Assembly: GCA_030549495.1 (NCBI GenBank)
Contig: JAUIRK010000857.1
Span: forward strand, 62,001-126,000
Reading direction: 5' to 3'
Source: Nectonema munidae
Taxonomy: Eukaryota > Nematomorpha > Nectonematoida > Nectonematidae
Length of the DNA stretch: 64,000 bases
The position numbers and the translations under genes were made by a program. Shown one piece after another: positions 38,301 through 48,330 of the stretch (positions are counted from its first letter, which is position 1; the number at the start of each line of letters is the position of its first letter). The notes below the pieces were generated by a model, which saw only the letters and a list, made by a program, of their open reading frames with translations, ran no database searches and was not told the origin of the DNA.

Positions 38301-41300
38301 CTTCATGTTTGTTCTGAAAAAGATGTATTGCTATCGTGAGGTGAACTCGTATTCAGTATTTATTTCTCAGGAACTCACACCTACGGCACAATTAGTGATG
38401 TGGCCGTACATATTGCCCTGGGCAGTGTGGGCATGATGTATAAACATTATGAGGCATTCAATTATTGCGCAATCACAAGTTCATGCCAAACACGATGTAT
38501 CATTTATAAGACACCTTTTAAAAAATTTAACTTGAAAAAGAAGTTATTAAAATGTGCAACGAAAATACGTGACATTTTTTAAATGCATTACCTACTTTCA
38601 ATTAATACTATGAATTAAAAAATCTACTTGTTTATCTTGAAATTAAAGTTTGTAATTGTACTCGCAAACATAGAGACGTTAAATCTCGTGTTGTTGGCCT
38701 TGATTTAGAATGTTTTGAATGAAATCTTATTTTCTTAATAGGCCGCAGAAATTCTTTCAGTTCGACAAAAGCGAAGGATATACGACATTACAAACGTATT
38801 GGAAGGAATCGGGTTGATAAAGAAGTCTTCTAAAAACAGTGTCCAATGGAGGTAAGAAAGATCTTTCAATCCTCAATGCCTTTTAGCCTTTCACAGATAA
38901 ATTTTAACACAACTTTGCATATGTCTTACCCTCGTGTTTGTAATTATAAGTGTAAAAACTCAATAAGTTCTTCATACCGATACTATTTAATGCTCTAACG
39001 ATATTTTTTTATTTGAATAATATTATTTTCAAATAATTTTACAATTCCAAACAACTTTTTTTTGGGGCATTTTTTTTTTGTTTTCATGACATTTTGCATG
39101 AATCCTGGTTGAGAAAATCAGTATTGATTGAAAATCTTTTCAAAAACTTACCTGTCGAAAAATGTGCTAATGATGACAAATCCAATATTAAAAATGAGAA
39201 CAATTTGCTTTTAGAGAGAAAATATTTTTTTATAGACTCTTGAACTTAATTTTATTCAATTTCTTGTTTTATTATAGCTTCAACCATTTTAGCTTTGATA
39301 CTATTTGGAACAGTTTTATCGAAAAGAGACAAAGCAACACATTCAGGAGCAAGATACGAAAGATGATTTGAGAATTTTTAGAAGCTACTTGACTGATTTC
39401 TAGATCACTTTTTCCAAAATTAATCAGTTCACGCATAAAATTGAAATCATGTTAAGCAGCTTTAATTGCTTCTCGAGATAAAAACCATGCTGGAACGTAT
39501 ATGAGAAAAACACAGATTCTTGTTACAGAGTTTACATCTTTTGAATTCATTCCAAATTGATTTTGGAACATAAAAATTTTGAGAACATAAATTGCTTTAG
39601 TTAGAAAACAAAAATTACGCTACAGATTTGCAATCAGTCATGCCATATCACAACAAATTTGGCAATGTAACTAAAAAAAAAATAAAAATATTGGCAATGC
39701 ATAATTTGAAGTGAAAACAAAATTACCCTGCAGATTTGTATTGAGCACAAGCTTGCAATCTTACTGGAGAATAAAGTATATCAACGCCTACAAAAATTCT
39801 CAAAATTGCATATAGTACATTTTCGGTGAAATGCCCATTCGGCTAGATGTGCGTGTCCGGTCACGATTTTTGGAAGCTTTGAATATGCTGTATTAAATTT
39901 TATGAGGCGCACCTCTCGACAAACTCTCGATAGGGTAATGACTTAACGAAAAAGTAATCCTGGCGGATGACGCGAAAATGTTATGATTGCAGTGAAAATT
40001 GATATATTTGCGTTATTTTCATTCAGGGGAGAAGCCAAGAATTTAAGATCAAGCGAATCCGAGCACAAAAAAGAATGCTCTTCCATCGTGGCAGAAATCT
40101 CCGCCTTAGAAAAGGTGGAAAATGAGATTGAGGATTGCATAAACTACGCCAGACAAAGTTTCCTCAATATCACGCAGAATATGGACATCCAAGAGTCCAA
40201 ATTTGTCACTTCCCATCAAATCATTTCTGCCTTTCCAAACAATCACAACAACACACTTCTTCTAATCCAACCCCCTTCCCATCAATCTCTATACATCGGA
40301 ATGAGTAATTCGGTATCCAGATTTTGATACTAATTATTATATTTAGTGGATTTCTTGAATTAAAAATTCATTAAGAATACATCGAAATTTAATTAATTCA
40401 GAGGATAAGTTATGAATATCTCTTTTATCCTCGTTATGTTTCAAGTGTAAATCAAGCACACCGAATTTACACATTCAATATCAATCCTTTCTTAAAGCGT
40501 AAAAATATTGTTACCATATGGGGTTTGAACTAGAGTTACGACTTTAATTAGTTTTTTCGCACTGCTACTGAAATCTAACATGAGACTTCTTCTCACATAT
40601 TTTAAATGTATTCTATAATAATATGCGTATATTTTTGATTTCAATAAACGCTTTCTTCTTATGCTAATATTTATTTTTGACATTTTTGATAAATCTCATT
40701 TTTCAGCAATGTCTTCATTTTTTACGGCATTCATTCATTTACGTTTCCAGGCTTTAAGATCATTAATTTTTTTTTAGTTCCAGTATTTCTTTCGAAAATG
40801 GCTAGAAAGCACTATTAGCTATGAACAGATTCGCTTTATTTTTGTGAGGGATAATAATAGTTAGTAAAATAGACTGTTTTAAGGGGTGAAAGCATTGCAG
40901 CGCATATAAAGAATTTATTGGTGTGCAAACAGGAGAGCAGTGTTTGCGCTAAGCTTGTCTATCCCCCAAAAATATTGCGTTTAAATCTCTCGATCATTTG
41001 TTAGATTATAACCCGTTAACGACCAGAATAATCAGACGATATCTAATGTAAAGCAGAAGATTTGTTTTAAAGAGTTTTGATAAACGCAGACGATTTTTTT
41101 TTTGAAATGTCGACGGGGGTGTTAGGGGGTAGGGCAAAAAAAAAAAAGAGAATATAAAAAAAACGGTCGATTTTTATTTTAAATAATTAAAAAAAAAAAA
41201 AAAAAAAAAAATTTTTTTATTTAAAAAAAAAGATAATTGGTGGAAAAGTGGTTTTTTTTTTTTTTTTTTACCAATTTTCCTTTTTTTTTTTTTTTTTTAT

Positions 41301-44300
41301 ATAAATTATTATTTCTTCTTTTTTCTAACGATTTATAAATGCGTACAACCCAAACAGTATTTCAGAACCGAGAGGGAGAAAGTAGTCATTATATTTAAAA
41401 TTTTGATCGCGTCTGCAGCCTTTTTGAAACATTTTGCGTCTTGTGAATTCTAACCATTTTAAACCTTTTTTATGATAAATATGCAGATTTTATATTTTAT
41501 GGATCTAGAATGAATTCTCTTTATTCTCAACGCTAGCTAACTGTGAAAAAATAAAATTCAGTCCGAAGGCAACATTTTCTCTGAATGCTCCCTGATGTAG
41601 CTTAATTCAACCATCTCAGTTGTATACCGCACTATTTTATGCTATACTCACTTCATGGCTTTAGTTTCAATAGAGTTTTTTTTAATGAGACATTTACAGG
41701 GCCGTCACTTCCTGGAAAAACATAAATTTGAGCTGGAATTTGTTGAAGTTTTTAATTTGTTTTTGTGTCGAACCCAAGTATAAACAATCCTATTTTCTAT
41801 TTTAACACTTCAATTATATTTTGCATTTATAGCCACGAAGAAAGTTTTTTTCTGTTTTTAGGAGTGTAGGTGATTGCGCATTAAATGATAAGTTAGTGGA
41901 AGCAATTATGGCGTTTTATGAAAATGAGGATGCAAAAAACTTAATTCGAATTACAGCTTCTTCTGATAATCTTTTTTAGAGAACACTTTTTTATTAATTT
42001 AAATAGCATATTTATTCAATTGAATTAGTTGATGTAATGCATTATTTTTTACACATAAGTGTACTTAAAAGTTATTTTGTAACAATATTAATGAGTATTA
42101 AAAAACACATACAACTTTTCAAGAAGAGTGGCTAACTAACAAAGTTTACAACGCCTGGATTGGGAAGTGTAAGAACATCAATTTCACAAAATCTCACCTT
42201 TGTTGTAAAGATATTGATCTTTCTACGATGGGAAGTGCTGCTCTTGATTCAAGTAACAAACATAAAGCAAAAATCAATGATCGTTTGGATGCTTTGGATT
42301 TAGATGTTTATTTTGTAAAGAAATCTTATAGCATGCAATCTATTGAAAATCAAAAAAATCTCACTCACTAAATGATCATGTGATCAACAAATTTACTTTA
42401 AATGCTGGAATACTCCGATGTTTGAAGGTTATAAATCCTCATTTCTCATTCAGATCGCGTGATCAGCTCAATGAGCTTGTTTGTACAATGTTCCCAGATA
42501 ACAATATTGCTACAAAATTTTCGATTGGAAGAACAAAGTGTGGTTGTCCTAATCAACTATGGTTTGAAACCATATTTTCGAGACATGCTGATCAAACTGA
42601 TTAACCAATCACCTTTTTATTCATATTCATTTGATGAAAGTATGAATCCTGTTTTACAAAACTGTCAGAAGGATATTTTTATTAGATTCTGGAATGAATC
42701 AGAAAACACTGTTGATACTCGTTACTTTGATTCAAAATTAGGCTGTTTAAATCAAGAAAAGTTTCTTCAGTTCTCCATGGATAGGCCAACCGTCAATTGC
42801 AATGTTTCGAAACTACTGGATGCAAAACATGAAGCCAAACATTAGCAATAGTATCTGTAGTTAACACTCACTTCAGGGTGCTTCTAAAACTCGTACAACA
42901 AGTATAGAATGGAAGGTAAATAAACTTTTAAAAGCAACGTTTTGGATTCTACACGACTTTCCACACCTCGTATAGATAAAAATACATCCAGTTGGAAGAT
43001 GATGATTGACCTCGATGCTTCAACTAAAGAACTTGCAAAAGTTCAAATTTCTATGACATGTATGTAAATTGATTTTTACTTTATCGCATGGTCAAAGTTC
43101 AGTTGATATAGGTTTTTCAGTAAATAAAAATACTTCAAGATAATTTACAAGAAAAGTCTATTGTGTCTCAAAGACTAGTTTGATAATAACCAAGATTTGA
43201 CATCATTAGAATAGGCAGCATCATTTCTTCAATCAACTAAAGAGAAAGACTCACTGAGCTAGAAAAAATAAAAGAAACTGAAAAAAAGATTAATGAAGAA
43301 CTAAAAATTCTATCGTTAGTCCAGGGGCTCACATTCGGGGCTACAAGGATGGGGCGCGCTGAGGCACAGTCTCTCCCATATGTTTTTAAGGGAGAGAGAA
43401 AAAGCCTTTCGGTCCTCCTTCTCCTACCAATAAATTTGAATTTTCTCAATCTCTATTGCATGGATATTATTGCCCCGATATTACTCTTCTTTTTTGCTGA
43501 AATATATTTCCTACGTTCTATTAATTAACCCATTAAGTACCATAGAAATCAGACGATATCTAAAAAACGCAAACGATTTATATTTAAAGTCATTGAAAAA
43601 AGCAGACGAAGATGAAATTACTTATGTTCCCAAATGGCAGCATTGGGACTTAAAGGGTTAAAACGGTGTCGATAAGATATGGAATATGGATATAATATTT
43701 CGACGCCATGGCTCAGTCAGTACGCATGTATCATTTGTTAGAACAGTCTGATAATAATTAATTATTATATATCGCTATAAGAATTTACTTCTATAAGACT
43801 TAATCAACATAAAAAATATTGAATCACATCTCTTTAACCAATCAAAAGATGCGTATTCCTCATTCCCATAAAACCTGTCCTCTTTTTCAAAATTTGATCA
43901 TCTGAAGGGTGTCAAACATGCGATTTAGCTTATTCACTCGTTTCCTTTACACAGTTAATTGGATATTAATGTTATACAGCTAGGTGTCAGAGTCTCACAC
44001 ATGGAAGTACTTCATTACCATTTTTTAATGGAAAACAAAATGATTTTCTTTGATTTAACTTTTAACTTTGTCAAAATATTTCAACTCAATGAACTCAAAG
44101 AAAGTATGATGAACTAATAACACGCATGTTAAACTACAAGATCTCAAAGTAATGGAATATAAAATTTCTCCAAATTTTCAGAAGTTAGACAATATATTTT
44201 CAATAAAATGTCATCTTTTTTAGGGGACCATATGGCCCTCTCCGTGAAAATTTTTTGGACCACTCTTGTTCAAATTCCTCACTACACTACTGGGGCTTTT

Positions 44301-47124
44301 TGATTATGGGAAAAAATTACAAGCCCTCCACTATCAGTTTCTTTTAAAAGCGCTTTTATTAATTACTTTTCCTTCTGCCAACGTTTTCACTACATGCGTG
44401 TATGTGTGTGTGTGTTTCAGGGGAGGATCTGGAAGCAAAATTACCCCTAACGATTCCATAACATTTTTCATCAATATTCTATATGTTAAAGATGAAGGTA
44501 GCTTGGGGTGTTTTTATAGAGTAGACACATTTACACCACTTTGTTAGAAGTGCGAGTAATGAATGTTAGATGCTGGATATATCCAATCGTAGCGTCTAGC
44601 CAACCTCATGCACACCCCCAAAATACTAAAGCATTGCAAATGAATGCCCATCTAGAGTAATACTTCTATTACGCAAAAAATATTACACCTGAAGTACAAA
44701 TACTCTTTTACCAAAGTTTGATTAAATAATTAAATAACCCACATTTTTATTTATAATATATCTTGAACTTTATAATTAACATGTGTGCATTAATTAACAT
44801 TTTGCTTGTATGCAAATGAACTCCATATCTCTCACTTTTGTAATACACCATCAATTTCTTTCCTATGTCTTATAACTTCGAGATTTGAGTCGTTTTGGTG
44901 GAACGAAGAAAGTAATTCAAGTTTTTTGTCTTTTTTATTTTAAATGTTTTTCAAATGAATTATTCACTTTTAGTATCCCGAGTATTTGAAAAACCAGCAC
45001 CAATTGCATTTAAAAAGTTTTTCCTCGCCTATTTCAATTTCACTGATTGATCAAGAAAAAGTTAAAACCTCCAACATTAATTTACCCACATCATCCTCTT
45101 TGATACATCACACAACAACAGTGTATCAACGACAACAACAACAAAAACAACAAACAACCGCTCCAAATCAAAGCCAACTCTTCCATAACAACAACCACCT
45201 TGTATACACCGACAAAATCTTGTTAGTTCCCTTTTCTTCAAATTTTTACTTTTTTCTCAATTTATTCACAAACATAAAGATGTAAGAAGAAAATGATTCC
45301 TGCATCAGATTAACACTAGTCCTTAATCCTTTGAAGATTAGTGTGACACTGATGTACCAAGAAATAATAATCGTCTGTTTAAAAATAAAATTCTACAGGG
45401 TGTCCACAAAGTCTTTAGACAAATTTATTCTCATTCATTAAAAAATTTTAAGAAGTGCTATCAAAATAATTCTTTTTACATATTGATCAGTTGTTATTAA
45501 AGTTTTTAATAATAATATTACTTTTTTTTATTTCAGAGATAAATTAGATAAATAAAATAATTGATTTCCAAACCTTTTTAAAAATGACTGCTCCACAAGA
45601 AAAAGCACAATGTGTTTCTTGGCTTATCGAAACAAAATCTGATATTCAAACACAAAGAAATTAAACAACTAAATATGCAAAACAAGCTCCAGCACGGCAG
45701 TCGATTCGCAATTGGCATAAACAGTTTATGGAAACTAGAACGTTGCTACATAAACCGAAAAGTGGAAGGCCAAAAATTTCTGAAGAAGGCATCGAGCGTA
45801 TTCGTCAATCATTTATTCGGAGCCCAACTAAGTCCATTGCTTTCGTTCAGTTGCACTTAGCTAGATCAACAATTGGTAAAGTTCTTCATAACAATTTGAG
45901 GTTTTATGCGTACAAAATTCAATTATTGCAAACACTAAAGCCAGATGATTTCTTAATTTTGATTGACTATTTACTTGATATTATTTAAACATATTTTTTA
46001 AATTGTCTAAAGACTTTGTGGACACCCTTGAAAATTTCTGGTAATCAAAGAGTTATTAAAGAAATAACAATAATTTTTTATCGATTAAAAAAGAATAAAT
46101 AAAAATTTCTTGAAATAAAATGTAATTTGTATTTGGTCTCCTGATCTTTTGAAATCTCCAAAATCATATGAGAACGATTTCTTCATCCCTGAAACCCTTT
46201 TAGTATTGTTCAGTTAGCCCTGTAGCACAATTGTATCGTATGGTCTAAGCTAAATTGTTATGTAACTGTTCTATGGTTAGCGGTGGGATTTTCTGTGAAG
46301 CAGCTTCCAAAACTTCATATTATATCTTTCTTAGAGTACCCTCTTTTGGACTGTCTATCAAACTGAACTTTCTTCTGAAATGAGAAAAAATACACTGCAA
46401 TGTCTTCATTCACTGCATCATCAGCACAAGACATAAGCACTCTGCATAGATTTTGCAGCACCACTTGCGTTGTGAGCCTTATGAAACTGTTAGTAACATT
46501 TTTGATGTGCTCTTTGGATGAAGCCAGCATGGATGTTAGCTGCTATATTGTGGAAGATTATGAGCAAGGTGTAGATAAGATAAAATCAATTAGTATAAAC
46601 AAGTCATTATAACATCTCAAATCGATAACAAGACGATAAATACTTTCTAAAATATTTTTATTCAAAATTGGACATTACTTTTGCAACCGTTTTTAGGATA
46701 GTATAGTAATCCAAAAGGTAATATTGTTGGATCCATTTTTAGTTTATTTTAGTAGAAAACAAAGAATATACATATAATTATTTTCGAATTTATTACTAAT
46801 TTTTAGTTGTATTTTTCATATCCTCTATCAGCTCTAGTCTTGGAAGTGATATCCTTATCTCCGTATAAATTCTCTAATATTTTCAGAGAATCCTTAAAAA
46901 TAAGCCCCATTCTGCAACAAGGAAAACGATTTGGTAGCATCAATCCCATTAAATCCCATATGCAATCCTTCCTTCTTCCTGTGCACTCACCTTCAAATGT
47001 TGTGGCTGAGAAAGACAACTTCAGTCATCAATTACTTCGCCTCTCTCCTCCACATAATGACTACGACTATTTCGTAAATTTGGACATTTCTGAAGGGCCC
47101 TATGATGTTTTTGACATTGTTTAA
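32339..47124 (+). CDS. E2F4/5: E2F4/5-type transcription factor, five exons
   Basis: Sequence-specific regulator of S-phase genes that binds DNA with DP and is held by pocket proteins. Exons: 32339-32473, 38742-38851, 40027-40312, 44974-45201 (3' end least certain), 46807-47124. Phases match (0, 2, 0, 0), giving 358 residues. The winged helix is split by intron 1. Exon 1 gives [20 protein letters not shown] and PDGILDLNT; exon 2 gives [20 protein letters not shown], then [21 protein letters not shown] (56-60) is the DNA-contact motif. Exon 3 encodes the dimerisation coiled coil and start of the marked box. Exon 4 gives [20 protein letters not shown] and a Q/N-rich linker. Exon 5 ends in the pocket-protein motif LLRLSPP plus [20 protein letters not shown]. 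Only about 15 residues precede the DNA-binding domain, with no cyclin A box, as in E2F4/5. AATAAA at 47270. Confidence 0.9.
33013..34520 (-). mobile_element. hAT-superfamily transposase relic
   Basis: Minus-strand blocks in order: [20 protein letters not shown] followed by [25 protein letters not shown] (the DUF4371/hAT catalytic-domain style region with DE-x-x-x-VSN), then at 33308-33571 [20 protein letters not shown], the hAT C-terminal dimerisation motif. The frame is broken in several places between them. A CAGTGATGGATCTATG start at 33013 may be one end; no partner end was found. Confidence 0.65.
34786..34862 (+). repeat. Direct repeat, left copy
   Basis: GGGATTGCATGTAACGTATAT ... AAGCAATGCCATTTGTG-like block (imperfect), repeated at 35099-35165. 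Confidence 0.6.
35099..35165 (+). repeat. Direct repeat, right copy
   Basis: GGGATTGCATGCAACGTATA, then TCAAGCAATGCCATTTGTG; same order as 34786-34862, with differences in spacing. Confidence 0.6.
35855..35947. repeat. Transposon terminal repeat, GGTACGCGAACATTTGGCC family (inverted)
   Basis: Ends GGCTAAATGTCCGCGTACC, the reverse complement of the 4761 terminus, preceded by CGGTCAAATGTCC. The internal AAATTTTTGTTCTGCCAGAACAAAATTTG is a short perfect palindrome-like hairpin. Confidence 0.5.
36915..37105 (+). repeat. Repeat X, copy 1
   Basis: Contains CAGTCCGGTCCTTTAATATG, GTCTATAGTTTGAACG, AACCGAACTGACCCACTACC and TTTTAACCGCACCTCGAACA. The same blocks in the same order occur at 37584-38255, where they are split by an insertion. 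Confidence 0.65.
37114..37341 (+). repeat. Tandem duplication, unit 1
   Basis: 228-bp unit starting TAATTGTGGTATTACAAATC and ending CCTGTTCAAATTCT. The second unit starts 242 bp later with about four substitutions and no indels (about 98% identity). It contains TTAACCCGTTAACGACC, an end like the piggyBac-type MITE at 43525. Part of the unit recurs at about 41010-41110. Confidence 0.85.
37356..37583 (+). repeat. Tandem duplication, unit 2
   Basis: Second 228-bp unit, separated from the first by 14 bp. Differences include AACCACC for AACGACC, GATATC for GATAAC, GGTGAA for GGTAAA and TTTCCT for TTTACT. Confidence 0.85.
37584..38255 (+). repeat. Repeat X, copy 2, split by a MITE
   Basis: GGTCCGGTCCTATAATATTC at the left and GTCTATAGTTTGAACTG, AACCGAACTGAACCACTACG and ATCGGACCGTGAATAGG at the right match copy 1 (36915-37105). 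The 494-bp hAT MITE 37633-38126 interrupts it. Confidence 0.65.
37633..38126. mobile_element. hAT-type MITE with imperfect 8-bp TSD
   Basis: Left end CAATGTTTCTCAACGTGG and right end (reverse complement) CAGTGATTCTCAACCTC are inverted repeats of the CAGTGRTTCTCAAC type common on hAT MITEs. Flanks GAATATAG and GTCTATAG agree at 6 of 8 positions. The uninterrupted copy of repeat X carries GTCTATAG at this point, which supports the insertion. No coding capacity. Confidence 0.7.
39240..39600 (-). pseudogene. Relic of a second unclassified repetitive protein family
   Basis: The minus strand reads [51 protein letters not shown], then [20 protein letters not shown] and [10 protein letters not shown]. 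From memory this belongs to a repetitive uncharacterised family abundant in copepod genomes. Class unknown. It is broken. Lies in E2F intron 2. An element terminus of the GGTACGCG family lies close by at 39817-39860. Confidence 0.5.
39817..39860. repeat. Diverged GGTACGCG-family terminus
   Basis: TTTTCGGTGAAATGCCC and GGCTAGATGTGCGTGTCC parallel the 35855-35947 end. Confidence 0.4.
41008..41115 (+). repeat. Partial copy of the 37114 repeat
   Basis: AACCCGTTAACGACCAGAAT followed by the AATCAGACGATATCTAATG block and AAGCAGAAGATTTG match the start of the 228-bp units, ending at GAAATGTCGAC. Confidence 0.7.
41125..41320. repeat. A/T homopolymer block, possible low-quality consensus
   Basis: Runs of A (up to about 23) and T (about 20) separated by short words such as GATAATTGGTGGAAAAGTGG and ACCAATTTTCC. 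The two arms are roughly inverted copies (AATTGGT and ACCAATT). It may be a genuine hairpin or a poorly resolved assembly stretch. Confidence 0.6.
42104..42845 (+). mobile_element. hAT-superfamily transposase relic (BED-type N-terminus plus catalytic start)
   Basis: Blocks in order: [40 protein letters not shown] (BED/TTF-type zinc-finger region), [26 protein letters not shown]-like [20 protein letters not shown], then [20 protein letters not shown] and [20 protein letters not shown] carries the first catalytic Asp region of this hAT clade. Interrupted by several stops and frame changes. No ends identified. Lies in E2F intron 3, same strand. Confidence 0.7.
43525..43661. mobile_element. piggyBac-type MITE with TTAA duplication
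   Basis: TTAA (43525-43528) then CCCATTAAGTACCATAG at the left, and CATTGGGACTTAAAGGG then TTAA (43658-43661) at the right. The 129-bp body has inverted ends of the form CCC-W-TTAAGT. TTAA duplication plus CCC ends is the piggyBac signature. Too small to code. The interior shares AATCAGACGATATCTAA with the 37114 repeats, so they are one family. Confidence 0.75.
44488..44632 (-). repeat. tRNA-derived SINE, copy E (diverged)
   Basis: On the + strand: GAAGGTAGCTTGGGGTGTTT at one end and GCGTCTAGCCAACCTCATGC, then ACACCCCCA, at the other, matching the tail and head of copies C and D. The middle is diverged. Confidence 0.5.
45202..46806 (+). other. E2F intron 4
   Basis: A 1.6-kb phase-0 intron (acceptor atttttag) containing the element 45396-46028. 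The donor is uncertain; gtatac at 45202 keeps phase 0. Open frames at 46315-46612 on both strands have no recognisable similarity. Confidence 0.6.
45396..46028 (+). mobile_element. Tc1/mariner-type non-autonomous element, HTH part only
   Basis: Inverted ends: AGGGTGTCCACAAAGTCTTT followed by AGACAAATTTA at the left and the near-perfect reverse complement at the right. TA precedes the left end; the right duplication has decayed. A frame from ATG 45584 reads [20 protein letters not shown], then [20 protein letters not shown] with one in-frame TAA at 45662-45664, then [20 protein letters not shown] and [12 protein letters not shown], ending in KPDDF. This is a DUF4817-like double helix-turn-helix DNA-binding region. 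The DDE catalytic domain is absent. Lies in E2F intron 4. Confidence 0.8.
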
Positions 47125-47790
47125 TGAAACTACTTATGTTTAAATAATTCTTTTTAATGAAGAAGATTATGTAATTTATTTATACAACGATGTCTATTTT
47201 GAATTCGAATTAAGTAAGCGTTTCTTTTATGTTGCCTTTACAAACAGGGATTGTTCACAAATCATTATTAATAAAATTATTGCATCAGAGTCATTTTATT
47301 TTTTGGCGTGTTTCAACATCTTTGTGCTGAAACAAATCATGAACCATTAAAAATTCTTTATTTAATTTATTTGCACGCTTTATGAAGTTGACCACTAAGT
47401 CAATATATTGACAATAGTAATAAGAGTAAAGATAAATTCTTTCAGTAAATTTTGTCTATTTTATCTGTGTTCTTTAGAAAGTTTTTTTTAAAAGAGAAAG
47501 CATACTCTTTTGGGCAACAAGACACGCTATTTCAATTGTTTCTGATTCATTTTAAAACGGTGACGCAATCTAATCTAAGGTAACTAATTGTCTTTCTATG
47601 CTAGATGCATTCGTACAATCATCAATCAAACTGAGTTGGAACTTTCTTCAATTTATTTTTTGTAAATCACCCATTCCCAAATACCATCAAAAACCCACAT
47701 GCACACAGACAATCTTCATTTTTGAAAAACTGTCTGTTTATTTATTCGTACGACTGCAAATCTTCCTTATGATTATGTTAAAGAAATTTT
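47125..47790. other. E2F 3' flank, no gene recognised
   Basis: AT-rich spacer with the candidate E2F polyadenylation signal. Confidence 0.5.
47270..47275 (+). terminator. Candidate polyadenylation signal of E2F
   Basis: AATAAA about 145 bp after the E2F stop, first hexamer of this form downstream. Confidence 0.5.
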
Positions 47791-48330
47791 AGAGGATTAT
47801 GAAGAATTACAAAAAAAACTATTTAGGAGAAAAGGACTTTCCCATTAAAGAAAATCTAGGCTGGAGAGACGACTTTAAGTTTCTCTTTGAACTATGTGAA
47901 GCATACAATTTTTATAATAAAAAAAGCGTTTGTCCTTCTAAATTACCGTGCATTCACAACTCAAGATGGAATTCCAGGGCAATATTAACTTTAAATAGCC
48001 TTCTTTTTGCTTCCAAAATGGACAAACCAGCTTAAAATTGCTTGTACTTTCATAGCTAATGCATGGAAAAAAGCATGGTTTTCAAATCAATTATATTCTA
48101 GAGAAATATATGATAGTCTTCAAGCTTGTCCCATTGAACTGAAATGCCCAAAAGCTTTAAAAAGTTTCAACACGCATTCGGTGACTGCTGACTCAATTCT
48201 TGAAGTTCCTCGTACAAATGTCGTAGCAGAGAGAGCAATGAAGGTGATGGAAGAGGTCTAGAATGCCTGTAAAAGTGACAAATATTTATCTCAGAAGTTC
48301 ATAACGTGTAACAAAATAATTTAGTCGTAA
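47791..48330 (+). pseudogene. Relic related to the second unclassified repetitive family
   Basis: Reads DDFKFLFELCEAYNFYNKKS, LPCIHNSRWNSRAI, LPKWTNQLKIACTFIANAWK, CPKALKSFNTHSVTADSILE and VPRTNVVAERAMKVMEEV. From memory this is a common copepod repeat protein, and the AERAMKVMEE block resembles the C-terminal region of the family seen at 39240-39600. Broken, class unknown. Confidence 0.5.

Larger units (their letters stand above)
32474..38741 (+). other. E2F intron 1
   Basis: A 6.3-kb phase-0 intron (donor gtaatt, acceptor ttcttaatag) splitting the winged-helix domain. It holds a hAT coding relic, a short direct repeat pair, an element terminus at 35855-35947, a tandem 228-bp duplication and a hAT MITE nested in a third repeat. 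A possible acceptor plus open frame near 38374-38580 has no recognisable similarity. Confidence 0.75.
40313..44973 (+). other. E2F intron 3
   Basis: A 4.7-kb phase-0 intron (donor gtatcc, acceptor cacttttag). It contains a partial copy of the 37114 repeat, a homopolymer-rich block, a hAT coding relic, a piggyBac-type MITE and SINE copy E. A short open segment at about 41861-41980 after a good acceptor ([20 protein letters not shown]) could be an unrecognised exon or part of the hAT relic. Confidence 0.7.

Noticed and set aside
38374-38580. Possible exon after an acceptor-like TTTCTCAG
   Set aside because: E2F exons 1 and 2 join perfectly in phase 0 without it and no family is recognisable.
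39943-40140. Minus-strand open frame
   Set aside because: Antisense shadow of E2F exon 3.
43237-43449. Minus-strand open frame with RRRRTER and serine-rich tail
   Set aside because: Low-complexity; overlaps an element-like end (CAGGGGCTCAC) and has no recognisable domain.
46803-47018. Minus-strand open frame
   Set aside because: Antisense shadow of E2F exon 5.
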